Notes: a model not told the origin generated them from the letters alone. Positions 27,643 to 37,609 are shown, counted from the first letter of the stretch. The stretch is 39,941 nt of DNA from Candidatus Woesearchaeota archaeon CG10_big_fil_rev_8_21_14_0_10_32_9 (GCA_002762915.1 PCYF01000029.1:1-39941); one strand, 5' to 3'. Program-made: numbers and translations.

Positions 27643-29148
27643 ATGAAGTCAACTTCGAAAATATGGTTAATAGTAATATTTTTGCTCATTTTTGGAACAA
27701 GAATATTTCTAGCAATGCAAATACCTTCTTTAGATTATGAAGCTTACTCAGTTGTAAGACAAGTAGAAAATATAAAACACACAGGCTTACCTTTATTTGA
27801 AGATGATATCAGCTATTCTGGAAGAACACACATATTTAGTCCCGTGTATCATTATTTCTTAGCCATATTCAGTTTTATTATGCCTTTAGAATTAGTTGCA
27901 AAAATAATTCCGAATCTTTTAGCTGCACTGACTCTTGTAGTTGTATTTTTTATAGTAAAGAGTTTGACTGAAGATGAAACAATAGCACTACTAACTGCAG
28001 GAATATCGGGAATAATTCCAATTTTCTTTAATAACACAATCAATAATGCATCAGTATATTCGGCAGTAGTTCCATTGTTTTTTCTAACAATATACTATTT
28101 CATAAACACGTTAAAAGATGAAACCAATGTAATTAAATTGTTAATAACTATGATTCTTATAACTGTGATACATCCTGCTTCATTTATACTTGTGTTAAGC
28201 TTATTGTTGTATATATTGCTTGTGAAAATACAAGGATTTAGAGAAAGTAGACGTGCGACAGAATTAGTTCTTTTCTTTTTGTTCTTTGTATTTTGGGTAA
28301 ACATGATAATATACAAAAATGCATTCTTATTTCACAAAGAATCAATAATATGGCAAAACATGCCTACATTGTTATTGAGTCAATCATTTGCAGAAGTAAC
28401 TTTCTTGGAAAGCATATTGAGTATTGGCGCAATTCCTCTGATATTCGGTTTAATAAGCATTTATTTGACATTGTTTACAACAAAAAGAAAAACACTTACA
28501 TTGCTATTGAGCGTTTGTGCAGCAATTTTCCTATTAATTTGGTTACAATATTTGGACTTATTTACAGGATTAACTTTTTTGGGAGTTGCATTGTGTATAA
28601 TGTCTGCAGAAGCCTTCAAAAGACTTTACGATTCTTCCAAAATATTAAAATTAAAACATGCTTCCAAATATTTTTTAATAATAATAAGTGTGCTTGCACT
28701 AGTTGCATTTATACCAAATATAAATTACTTTTTAACAAATACTGATGTGAGGCCGTCACAAGAAGATATTCAAGCATTTGTTTGGTTGGGACAAAACATT
28801 CCAAAAAATTCAACTGTATTAGCATATCCTAATGAGGGTGGAGTAATGAGTTTTTTCTCACAAAGAAAAAATGTTATAGATGAGGATTTCTTGCTTATTC
28901 CGAATATAAATACAAGATATAAAGATACAACCGATATCTATAAGCAAAGATTCTTAACAAGCGCACTTGAAACTCTAAATTACTATGGTGTCGATTATAT
29001 CATTTTGACAACTCAGATTCAAAATAGATTAAATCTTACTGACTTAATGTTTGTTGATCAAACTTGTTTCACAAAGCTTTATCCTAAAAATAATCAAACT
29101 CAAGAACCAATAATTTACAAAGTAAATTGTGTGTTGAACTCGGTATAA
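27643..29148 (+). CDS. multi-TM GT-C-type (STT3/PMT-like) glycosyltransferase-like protein
   Basis: Many TMs; first loop PSLDYEAYSVVRQVENIKHTGLPLFEDDISYSGRTHIFSPVYHY. Confidence 0.65.
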   Translation: MKSTSKIWLIVIFLLIFGTRIFLAMQIPSLDYEAYSVVRQVENIKHTGLPLFEDDISYSGRTHIFSPVYHYFLAIFSFIMPLELVAKIIPNLLAALTLVVVFFIVKSLTEDETIALLTAGISGIIPIFFNNTINNASVYSAVVPLFFLTIYYFINTLKDETNVIKLLITMILITVIHPASFILVLSLLLYILLVKIQGFRESRRATELVLFFLFFVFWVNMIIYKNAFLFHKESIIWQNMPTLLLSQSFAEVTFLESILSIGAIPLIFGLISIYLTLFTTKRKTLTLLLSVCAAIFLLIWLQYLDLFTGLTFLGVALCIMSAEAFKRLYDSSKILKLKHASKYFLIIISVLALVAFIPNINYFLTNTDVRPSQEDIQAFVWLGQNIPKNSTVLAYPNEGGVMSFFSQRKNVIDEDFLLIPNINTRYKDTTDIYKQRFLTSALETLNYYGVDYIILTTQIQNRLNLTDLMFVDQTCFTKLYPKNNQTQEPIIYKVNCVLNSV

Positions 29149-29150
29149 AC

Positions 29151-30572
29151 ATGAAAAAAACTCAAACTAAAAATAAGTATAATTTGTTACTCATTTTAGT
29201 AATATTAGTTCTGATAAGTGTTCCAATTCTAATTAAAACAACTACTTCACAGAAGACTTATCTCTCAGAAGAAACTTATTACCATGAGCGAATCATTCAA
29301 CAAATAAGAGACACAGGAAAATTAACCACGGATCTTGTACAAGAACAACGAATTCCTACAAACTTATTTTATGTTCTATTTGCGTATACATATATTCCTA
29401 CAAATATTCTAATAGTTATAATTCCAATAATTTTTGCAGCATTATCTCTTTTTATGCTCTTTAAAATATTAAAGGAATTGAAAATCAATGAAGAAGTTAT
29501 AAGATATGGGGTGATTGTTGCGGTAATTTCACCAGCAATATTGTATGTCTTTACTGTGTTTTCTCCAAAAGATCTCATTTATTTTTTGATATTAACAACA
29601 ATATTCTTAGCGCTAAAAAATAATAAACTTACTGTTCTTACTCTAATATTATTGACCTGGTCAAATGCTATAATAGGAGGAATAACTCTTTTATTACTAG
29701 TTGTGGGGGCTCTGTTAAATTATATGAAAGATAGAAAACAAATGTATAGCAACATAGTTGCATACGTTTTAACATTAATCTTATTATTTGTATTTTCTAG
29801 AGTAAATTTAATTCTAGATTTTACTCCAACGATACTAGGGTTTGGAGAACTATTCAGTGAATTCGGTTCGTTGCAAGGATACACAATAATGATTCTAGGT
29901 TTAGCAATAATCGGAATAGCTTCTTGGTGGATAAAAACTACAGAGAGAACGACAATGATCCTAACAATAAGCGCATTATTTGTTATATCCATCATATATC
30001 CGACTATTAAACTTATGACTTTGACTTTGTTTGCAATATATGCTGGATTTGCAATTGATTATTTAATAACAAGAGTATGGAGATTAGAAATTCTAAAAAA
30101 TATAACTTTATTGCTCATAATATGTAGTTTAATATTTTCAATGGTTGTATTTAATACTACAATTCTAAAAACTGTTAGTTATGATAAAGTTATTGGTGCA
30201 GCACAATTAACTGCGACAGATAAGGGAGACATTATTTTAAGTTCGGAAAAAAACGGATTCATTATACAAAATCTTGCGGGCAGAAAAACATATCTTGATG
30301 GGGTATCATATAAATATAATGAATACTCAAACAAAAGCACTTTATCTGAGCAGATTTATTATTCAAAAAATCTAGAGACTCTTGAAAAAGATTTACAAAA
30401 CAACTCAATAAGATATATATTTATTGATTCAGAAATGAAACAAAATATTTGGAATAATAAAGAAGAAGGATTAATGTTCTTTCTCATTAATGCAAAAGAG
30501 TTCGTAAAAGTGTATGAAAATAATGAAATAGAGATATATAGATATTTAGGCGAGATTCATAATGAAAATTAA
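29151..30572 (+). CDS. multi-TM GT-C-like membrane protein
   Basis: Related layout (YLSEETYYHERIIQQIRDTGKLTTD... in first loop, many TMs); ATG 29151 preferred over 29127, which overlaps the upstream gene. Confidence 0.6.
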   Translation: MKKTQTKNKYNLLLILVILVLISVPILIKTTTSQKTYLSEETYYHERIIQQIRDTGKLTTDLVQEQRIPTNLFYVLFAYTYIPTNILIVIIPIIFAALSLFMLFKILKELKINEEVIRYGVIVAVISPAILYVFTVFSPKDLIYFLILTTIFLALKNNKLTVLTLILLTWSNAIIGGITLLLLVVGALLNYMKDRKQMYSNIVAYVLTLILLFVFSRVNLILDFTPTILGFGELFSEFGSLQGYTIMILGLAIIGIASWWIKTTERTTMILTISALFVISIIYPTIKLMTLTLFAIYAGFAIDYLITRVWRLEILKNITLLLIICSLIFSMVVFNTTILKTVSYDKVIGAAQLTATDKGDIILSSEKNGFIIQNLAGRKTYLDGVSYKYNEYSNKSTLSEQIYYSKNLETLEKDLQNNSIRYIFIDSEMKQNIWNNKEEGLMFFLINAKEFVKVYENNEIEIYRYLGEIHNEN

Positions 30573-30601
30573 CGTGAATATAGCGTTAGAGTATAAATAA
30601 A

Positions 30602-31870
30602 ATGTTGGGACCGATAGAAATAATACAAAGTGTAATATATTTTGTTTCATTGTATTATGTAGTTTTCTGGTTACTGGTTTTATTTGATGCCCCTGAAAAA
30701 GATGAAAAAAGAAAAAACAAAGAATGGCCTGAAATAAGTATCTTGGTTCCGGCTTATAATGAGGAAAGAAATATAGTTGCCACATTGAAAGCAACGCATG
30801 ATTTGGATTATCCAAGAGATAAAGTAAAATTATTTTTTATAGACGATGGTTCTAGTGACAAAACTCTTGAAAAAGGAACAAAATATCTGAATACATTAAT
30901 AGAAAAAAAAGAATATTCTGATATAAGAATAATAACTCAAAAAAATGGCGGAAAATATTCTGCATTAAATAATGCGTTGAAATACGTTGATACTGAACTC
31001 TTTGCAACATTAGATGCTGATTCTATGCCTGAAACTGATGCTTTAAAAAAAATTGTTGAAAAATTTGATGATCCCGAGATTGGCGCAGTTTCTCCGGTGC
31101 TGAAAGTATACAATCCTAAAAATTATTTACAAAAAATACAATGGTTTGAATATGCTGTAAATCATTTCTATAAGAGCATTATTTGCAAATTAAATGCAAT
31201 ACATGTTACTCCAGGACCATTATCAACATACAGAACAAAAGTTGTTAGACGAATTGGTTACTTCAGAGAAGCACATAAAACTGAAGATATGGAGATGGCG
31301 ATGAGAATACAAAAGGCGCATTATAGGATAATACAAGCGAATGATGCATTTGTTTATACAAAAGCACCAAACACAATAAAAGCACTATACAAACAAAGAC
31401 ATAGATGGAATTTAGGCACCTTCAAGAATCTAATAGATTATAGAAAAATGATGTTTAACAGAAAATATGGAGATTTCGGTTTATTCCAACTTCCGGTAAT
31501 ACTTATATCAGGATTATTAGGGGTTGTTGTAATATCTTTAGTTGTAAATGAGCTGTGGAAATCACTTAGACACACTTATAATATGTTGAAATTATTCAAT
31601 TTTAATATTTTAGACTATATGCGTACTCTGAAGTTTGATATAATGTTATACGATGTTGATTTAAGAACTACTGCAACATTTGTAATATTTTTAGCATTAA
31701 GCATACTTGTAATTTGGTTATCTTTGAAAGTATATAGAGAAAGATTCTTGATAAAAAGGATTATTTCTTTTGTATTGTATTTCTTCTTGTACTATTTATT
31801 TTTAGGAATAGTTTGGCTAGGAGTATTCAAAGATGTCATGCTTGGGAGAGGAAGCGACTGGAAAAAATAA
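30602..31870 (+). CDS. family 2 glycosyltransferase, membrane-anchored
   Basis: EISILVPAYNEERNIVATL, FFIDDGSSDKT, LFATLDADSMPE, KTEDMEMAMR, KQRHRWNLGT; C-terminal TMs. Confidence 0.92.
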   Translation: MLGPIEIIQSVIYFVSLYYVVFWLLVLFDAPEKDEKRKNKEWPEISILVPAYNEERNIVATLKATHDLDYPRDKVKLFFIDDGSSDKTLEKGTKYLNTLIEKKEYSDIRIITQKNGGKYSALNNALKYVDTELFATLDADSMPETDALKKIVEKFDDPEIGAVSPVLKVYNPKNYLQKIQWFEYAVNHFYKSIICKLNAIHVTPGPLSTYRTKVVRRIGYFREAHKTEDMEMAMRIQKAHYRIIQANDAFVYTKAPNTIKALYKQRHRWNLGTFKNLIDYRKMMFNRKYGDFGLFQLPVILISGLLGVVVISLVVNELWKSLRHTYNMLKLFNFNILDYMRTLKFDIMLYDVDLRTTATFVIFLALSILVIWLSLKVYRERFLIKRIISFVLYFFLYYLFLGIVWLGVFKDVMLGRGSDWKK

Positions 31871-31905
31871 GAAACCTTATAAATTAAAAAACGGTACTAA
31901 TAAAA

Positions 31906-32610
31906 ATGAGAAAGTTTGAGAAAAGAAAATATGTTATAGCTTTTATAATTACTTTAGCAATATTTTTACTAGGATTCTTTTTAGGATTTGTAATGGACTT
32001 ACAAAGAGTGAATTACTTTCAAGAAATAACCGATAAACAAAAATTGGACTTAACCAGTTTGCAATTACAATATGAATTGGCTCAAGAAGAACCATTCTCA
32101 GAAAGTTGTGGCGCATTTGAAGTTTTATTTCAAAGATTTATGATCGATTTGGAAGACAATAGAATAAGAATAGATAATTATTATGAACAGGCCGATGTGA
32201 AGAAAGAAGATTTTCAAAATCTAAAAAGAGAGTATATGATATCTCAGATTAAGTTTTGGCAAATATCAAGAAACTTAAAAAAATTCTGTCCACAAAATTA
32301 TGACTTCGTGACTGTAATTTATTTCTACTCGGACGATTCATCTTGTGCAGATTGCTCTTCACAAGCAAATGTATTAGATTATTATAAACGAGTTCTAAAA
32401 GATAACATATTGATATTTTCTATTGATGAAACTTTTAAGGATAGAGAACCAATCATAGAGTTGTTCAAAGCAACATATAATATTACACAATATCCCACTT
32501 TAATAATTAATGACAAAGCATACAGTCCTCTAATGGACAAAACTCAATTAAAAGAAATACTTTGCCGAGAATATTCATCCCCTGATGTAAAACAACAACT
32601 GTGTGAATAG
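31906..32610 (+). CDS. membrane-anchored thioredoxin-fold-like protein
   Basis: N-terminal TM; TVIYFYSDDSSCADCSSQANVLDYYKR...YNITQYPTLIINDKAY (CxxC plus cis-Pro-like QYPTLI). Confidence 0.7.
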   Translation: MRKFEKRKYVIAFIITLAIFLLGFFLGFVMDLQRVNYFQEITDKQKLDLTSLQLQYELAQEEPFSESCGAFEVLFQRFMIDLEDNRIRIDNYYEQADVKKEDFQNLKREYMISQIKFWQISRNLKKFCPQNYDFVTVIYFYSDDSSCADCSSQANVLDYYKRVLKDNILIFSIDETFKDREPIIELFKATYNITQYPTLIINDKAYSPLMDKTQLKEILCREYSSPDVKQQLCE

Positions 32611-32628
32611 TTTTATTCTAGTTTATAC

Positions 32629-34050
32629 TTATTTGTATGAGTAAATGTATATTGTGTATATGTTTTTTAAGAAAGTAAATCTTTCATTTTCTTCCAACCA
32701 TTCTAATGGCGGCTCTTCCGATCGCTCTTTGTAATAAATAAATAGGCCCGGGTCTGTCATGTAATTTTCGTAAAAAGTGTAAAAATCAGAATTTCTAGCA
32801 TATATTGGAGAAACTTTTAATCCTGTGTAGTATGCGAGGACTGGAAATTCGCTGTTGCTGTAAATTAAATTAGCGGTGTTGTTAGAAGATTTAATGAATT
32901 CAGCAATAGTTATTTCTAGCGTAGGATGTGTGTTAATTAAAGGTTGATTTATCCTGACAAAAGATGCTTGAAAAGAATATATTGAAATTAATAAAATTAA
33001 AACTACAAGTGAATATTTTCCAAACTGTTTGAAAAATACATTTCTTTTATTTATGTGTCTATGTTGTTTATTTTTTGAAGAAAATAGGTTTCTTAACAAA
33101 TTTCTTAGTTCATAACTTGTCAGAATAATTAAAGGAGGCAACAGAGGAAGCATGTATCTTACCTCTTTGTGCGGAGTCAAAGTTATGTAGAGTAAATATA
33201 TAAAAAACCAAACGATTAGAAATTTCTCAATTAATGAGTATTTGGGTTTTTTGAAACTCTTGTAGATTATTAAAAGTAACCCTGCGATTAATAGAGGAGG
33301 AAAATAAGTGAATAATGATATAAAATAAAAAAAGAAAGGTTCATTGTAATCAGAAACTACAACATTTGCACGAATGATTGTGAATAGAAAAAAATTGTAT
33401 TTAACCTGGACCCAAATCAAATAAGGTGCAAGCACCGCCAGAATGTAAACTCCCCAAATAAGAAGTCTCTCTTTAATAAACTTAAAAGTCCTATTGTTCA
33501 TTAAAGCATATAAAACAAAAATCCCTGCAATAATAATTGAAGTAAATCTCATTAAAATTGCTAATCCTATGAACAACGCGGAGAGAAATAAATTGTAATT
33601 ATTTCTGAAATCAGATTTAATAAAAAAATATATTCCTCCAATTAAAAGACTTAGGGCTGGAGCCTCAGTCATAATCCAATGACCTGATTCAACAAGAACG
33701 GGGGAAAAACTGTATATTGCTGCTGCAATTAATGCAACATCTTCATCATAAATACGCTTACTTAGTAAATATATGAAAAAAATTCCAAGACTTCCTAAAA
33801 GTGCAGTTAAAATTCCTGCAGAAAAAGTATTATGATAAAAAATAAACATGCCTGCAATTAATAAAGATAGCAAAGGAGGTCTTATTTGGAATTCATCATA
33901 ATTAGAACTACCTGAGAAGATTACTTCTGCATTTTGCAAATAAGAAGTTTCATCCCACCAGTGTGCAACTTGAATAGGCCAAAGTCTCAGAATAATTCCT
34001 AGTAAAATAATAAGTACTAACAATAAAATCGTGTAATTGCGCGAGTTCAT
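32629..34050 (-). CDS. family 39/PMT-like membrane glycosyltransferase
   Basis: AHWWDETSYLQNAEVIFSGSSNYDEFQIRPPLLSLLIAGMF; about 10 TMs. Confidence 0.8.
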   Translation of the reverse strand: MNSRNYTILLLVLIILLGIILRLWPIQVAHWWDETSYLQNAEVIFSGSSNYDEFQIRPPLLSLLIAGMFIFYHNTFSAGILTALLGSLGIFFIYLLSKRIYDEDVALIAAAIYSFSPVLVESGHWIMTEAPALSLLIGGIYFFIKSDFRNNYNLFLSALFIGLAILMRFTSIIIAGIFVLYALMNNRTFKFIKERLLIWGVYILAVLAPYLIWVQVKYNFFLFTIIRANVVVSDYNEPFFFYFISLFTYFPPLLIAGLLLIIYKSFKKPKYSLIEKFLIVWFFIYLLYITLTPHKEVRYMLPLLPPLIILTSYELRNLLRNLFSSKNKQHRHINKRNVFFKQFGKYSLVVLILLISIYSFQASFVRINQPLINTHPTLEITIAEFIKSSNNTANLIYSNSEFPVLAYYTGLKVSPIYARNSDFYTFYENYMTDPGLFIYYKERSEEPPLEWLEENERFTFLKNIYTIYIYSYK

Positions 34051-34511
34051 TTTTTCTTGAATTTTATTAAATCTCCAATTGTTAAAGGTCCGCGAGTAGT
34101 TTCAGTAGAAGATTCAGCAATAACAGGCTCTCTGTAAACTTCAATTAATTTTATTTTGAGTTGTTTTTCTATTTTTTCAGCTAGAACTATGCTAGGCTCC
34201 AGTTTTCCAGATTCAAGATGTTGAATGGCAGATTCCTTCTCTTGAAGAAGCTTAGCAAATTCATCTTGCTTGAGACCTCTTTTTTCTCTTGACTTTTTAA
34301 TCAAAGAAGCATAATTACTAACAATAATATTAACAGGTTTGGATTCTTCCTCCTTTTTTTTAGTCTCAACATACTTGGAAACATACTTCTCTTCGGCATG
34401 TTTTCTAAGAACTGTTCCAAATTTAGTACAAGATGTACAAACCACTAAAACACTACCTTCTACGTCTGCGTCAAATAATTGTCCTTCTCTACCACACATG
34501 TCACAATTCAA
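34047..34511 (-). CDS. mbf1: archaeal MBF1-like transcription factor (zinc ribbon + HTH_XRE)
   Basis: MNCDMCGREG...VVCTSCTKFG; REKRGLKQDEFAKLLQEKESAIQHLESGKLEPSIVLAEKIEKQLKIKL. Confidence 0.9.
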   Translation of the reverse strand: MNCDMCGREGQLFDADVEGSVLVVCTSCTKFGTVLRKHAEEKYVSKYVETKKKEEESKPVNIIVSNYASLIKKSREKRGLKQDEFAKLLQEKESAIQHLESGKLEPSIVLAEKIEKQLKIKLIEVYREPVIAESSTETTRGPLTIGDLIKFKKK

Positions 34512-34538
34512 GTAAATCCCCTCCGTAATGCTATTCTA

Positions 34539-35708
34539 TTACTTTTTACTTGGGTTATTTAACTTTTTTGCTTGTTTCCTTTCAAATAGACAGAAATAGA
34601 AATTTTGTTTACCTTGCCAAACTTCACTTTTCTTAGTTAGACTAAAACCAAATCCTTCACTAAGTTCCACAAAAAAATCAGGATTTCTAAAAATAAATGC
34701 CATTCGTCCTTTTTTATTAAGAATTTCATCAGTATTTCTCAACAAATGAGTATATACGGATTTACAAACGTGATCAGGCACACTTTTTGAAGGCTCGATT
34801 ATTTTCGACGCAATTAAATCAACATCTTTCTCAAAAAACTTCAAATCAAGATCTTCAACGTTTTTTCTTGAAAATGAGATAAATTTCTCAACACCACCTA
34901 TCTTAGCATTCTTTTTTTGAGCAGAAGTATTATTAAAAGAAGAATCTGAACTGAAAATAGTTGGAGAAGAGGTGGTTATTGCTTTGGAGTCAAGTTTTTT
35001 TAGAATATCAGAAAAATCTTTTTCAAATATGTCTTTAGAAAATGCAAAATTCTTTGTGTAATAATTTAAAGGAAGACTAGATGTGAAATTTGCCGCCTCA
35101 ATACAAATAGTTCCTGCTAGAGAGAAAGGATCTAATAAAACATCTTTCTTTGTGTAATCTGCAAATAACAGAAGATCAAACGCCAAAGTTCCCTTTATGT
35201 TGTTTGGATTATTAAATAAAAGATACTGTCTTTTGCTTAAATCTCTGCCGCCAAAGTCAATTCCGAAAATAAACGACTCATCTAACACTTGAATAAAAAA
35301 AGAGGCATCAGGATTTGCAAGATTTACTTCAGCGTTAGTTTTATCTTTCAATAATCTGCTTAATTCTTGCTCAACGTTCACGCTATTAAACTCGTGTTCT
35401 CCTATTCTTTCACATTCAACTCTAAATGAAGAGAATTTAATAAAATCTAATGAAAAATTTTCTAAGTCTGAGAACACTTTTTCTAGTAATGTTTCAAATT
35501 CTTCGAAACTACCTGATGAAATCTTGAGTAGAACACGTTTGATGCTTTGGGCCGAATAACAAATTTCTACAGCTTTTTCCAATTCTGCTTTAAATGTCAC
35601 AAATCCTTTTTCGATTTTGGACTTGGTTGAAAATCTAGCGCTTAGTTCCTTTGAAGAAAACTCTTCACAACCTCTTTCTTGAGTTATGCAAAATTCATAA
35701 TTAACCAT
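34539..35708 (-). CDS. THUMP-domain RNA methyltransferase-like protein, possibly catalytically degenerate
   Basis: THUMP-like N-terminus, GIDFGGRDLSKRQY, KGTLAFDLLLFADYTKKDVLLDPFSLAGTICIEAA; no recognisable NPPY motif. Confidence 0.75.
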   Translation of the reverse strand: MVNYEFCITQERGCEEFSSKELSARFSTKSKIEKGFVTFKAELEKAVEICYSAQSIKRVLLKISSGSFEEFETLLEKVFSDLENFSLDFIKFSSFRVECERIGEHEFNSVNVEQELSRLLKDKTNAEVNLANPDASFFIQVLDESFIFGIDFGGRDLSKRQYLLFNNPNNIKGTLAFDLLLFADYTKKDVLLDPFSLAGTICIEAANFTSSLPLNYYTKNFAFSKDIFEKDFSDILKKLDSKAITTSSPTIFSSDSSFNNTSAQKKNAKIGGVEKFISFSRKNVEDLDLKFFEKDVDLIASKIIEPSKSVPDHVCKSVYTHLLRNTDEILNKKGRMAFIFRNPDFFVELSEGFGFSLTKKSEVWQGKQNFYFCLFERKQAKKLNNPSKK

Positions 35709-35820
35709 ACTTGAAGAAAACAGCCATTATTTATAAGATTGATTGAAGAAACTAGCCAAAAAATTTAAATACTCAATTCAATAAAAAGTTCATATAAATC
35801 ACATTTAAAGAAGAGGTGTT

Positions 35821-36084
35821 ATGAAAATGGGATTGGAAACGGTAATACTTGCAATAATAATAGGAACATTATTCGCAATAGTCTACAGCTTAAGAGTTCT
35901 AGTATTAATGGAAAGAAGAATAGCAAGAATAGATGTTCACATCGAAGCTCTAGTTCACAGAGTAATTTCTGAGGAACATAGAATAGAAACAGAAGAAAAA
36001 GATATAGAAAGAATGTTTTCTTCAAGAAAAAAAGCTACAAAAACAGTAGCAAAGAAAAAAGCAAGAAAAGTTAAAAGAAAATAA
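35821..36084 (+). CDS. small TM protein with helical segment and Lys/Arg-rich tail
   Basis: LETVILAIIIGTLFAIVYSLRVLVLMERRIARIDVHIEALVHRVISEE...KKATKTVAKKKARKVKRK; gaggtg SD. Confidence 0.65.
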   Translation: MKMGLETVILAIIIGTLFAIVYSLRVLVLMERRIARIDVHIEALVHRVISEEHRIETEEKDIERMFSSRKKATKTVAKKKARKVKRK

Positions 36085-36120
36085 GTACTTTTTTATACTA
36101 TTTCTTTTCACTATTTTTTT

Positions 36121-36729
36121 ATGATTCTTAATACTTCTTTAATGCATGGCGCACAGTATCACTTTAGATTGCATAAAGAGAAGCTTACTGATCTGTGTTC
36201 TGATGGATTTCAGCAATTAGAGGATTATCTTTTGGTTGTTATGAAAAATTGTCCTTCAATATATTTTCAAGAAGGGCCGAGAAGTTCAGTTCTAAAATTT
36301 TCAGTTGGTGAAGATTTGGAAGAATTAGAACACGAAGTTAGTTTACTTGCAAGAATGGGACTAGAAAGCAATTACTATGATAATGCGCACATGAACGTGC
36401 AAATGTTTATGCTTTCTTATGACAATAAAACAATTGGAATAGAAATTCCTATATGGTTGCACAAAGAAGAATTCGCGAATTTTGAAAATTTGTTGAAATC
36501 TGAATTGCCATTATCCGGACACATAGATCTTGTGCGAATAGAGAATGGAAAAATTTGGATCTGGGATTACAAACCAAATGCGCATAGAGAAAAACATGCT
36601 GCAACACAAACATATTTCTATGCAATAATGCTCTCAAAAAGAACAGGAATACCTCTAGAAAATTTTAGATGCGGATACTTTGACGATAAACATAGCTATG
36701 TTTTTGATCCGAATGCAATTAAAATATGA
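36121..36729 (+). CDS. PD-(D/E)XK nuclease-superfamily protein (RecB/Cas4-like core)
   Basis: LSGHIDLVRIENGKIWIWDYKPNAHREKHAATQTYFYAIMLSKRTGIPLENFRCGYFD: D...DYK...Q..Y motif. Confidence 0.75.
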   Translation: MILNTSLMHGAQYHFRLHKEKLTDLCSDGFQQLEDYLLVVMKNCPSIYFQEGPRSSVLKFSVGEDLEELEHEVSLLARMGLESNYYDNAHMNVQMFMLSYDNKTIGIEIPIWLHKEEFANFENLLKSELPLSGHIDLVRIENGKIWIWDYKPNAHREKHAATQTYFYAIMLSKRTGIPLENFRCGYFDDKHSYVFDPNAIKI

Positions 36730-36730
36730 T

Positions 36731-37609
36731 TCATTTTTTATAAGTTATATCTCGTCTAATTAGAGCGCCTGATGTTAAATGCTCAGGTTTTGTGATTTTT
36801 ATGTCAAAAGGATAGTATGAATTTACATGTATGTCTTTTGCACTATACTCGTCTGTTGCTGCGAAAACTGTTCTGTTTGGGCCGGCCCACTTTTTAATGC
36901 TGTCTGCAAAAGAATATTTTCCGCCACTACAGGCATCTAGAAATATTGTTGCGTTAGGGTTTAATAATTCTAGATATTTTTTAGTTTCTGAGTTTTTTTG
37001 TGATAAATATATTTCATCTAATTCTGTGTCTATTTTTTTCTTAAGTTGATTTATTTTTGCATTACGTATTGAATCTTCCCTAAATCCTTCTTTTCTAATT
37101 ATCGGATCATTATTGAGGATCTTTTCTAAATTTTTGTTGAAACTATAATTTGTGAATATATCATTTAATTCAGAAAATTGTTTTAGTGGAAATGTTCCAA
37201 ATGTGGCGCTAAATCCGTCTCCATGCCCTCCTATGCCTAATAAATCTATATTGGGAGTATTTAATATGGCATCATAAAGTTCACGTCTTCTACTGATTAT
37301 TTTTATTTTTGTATCATAATTCTTTTTTAGATTATTGTAGAATTCAATTGATTCTTTGGAAGTATATGCTCCAAGGTCATCTTCTTTAGGAATAAGATAT
37401 AAAGCGTTAGGTTTATCTGTATCAACAAAGTCATCCGCGTATTTTTTTATGATGTTGATTTTTGCTTCAGTTGTCATCTGAACCGTTTCTTTTTTTCTAA
37501 TTGAATCTTTTAGTGGTTCATCTATTTTTTTGCAACTTGTAACGCCTAGAGTGAAGCCTATGCTTGACGCAACAATAAGTGTTGAGTAGAGTATTTTTTT
37601 AAGATTCAT
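36731..37609 (-). CDS. putative lipoprotein with caspase-like (clan CD) fold
   Basis: MNLKKILYSTLIVASSIGFTLGVTSC (lipobox VTSC); LLGIGGHGDG and ATIFLDACSGGK His/Cys dyad motifs. Confidence 0.65.
   Translation of the reverse strand: MNLKKILYSTLIVASSIGFTLGVTSCKKIDEPLKDSIRKKETVQMTTEAKINIIKKYADDFVDTDKPNALYLIPKEDDLGAYTSKESIEFYNNLKKNYDTKIKIISRRRELYDAILNTPNIDLLGIGGHGDGFSATFGTFPLKQFSELNDIFTNYSFNKNLEKILNNDPIIRKEGFREDSIRNAKINQLKKKIDTELDEIYLSQKNSETKKYLELLNPNATIFLDACSGGKYSFADSIKKWAGPNRTVFAATDEYSAKDIHVNSYYPFDIKITKPEHLTSGALIRRDITYKK

Noticed and set aside
28293-28745. 150-aa + strand ORF
   Set aside because: Lies out of frame inside the well-supported multi-TM GT-C-like gene (27643-29148); composition is typical of shifted-frame translation.
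36121-36729. Cas4 assignment for the PD-(D/E)XK protein
   Set aside because: No CRISPR or cas genes nearby and no clear Fe-S cysteine cluster; kept at superfamily level only.
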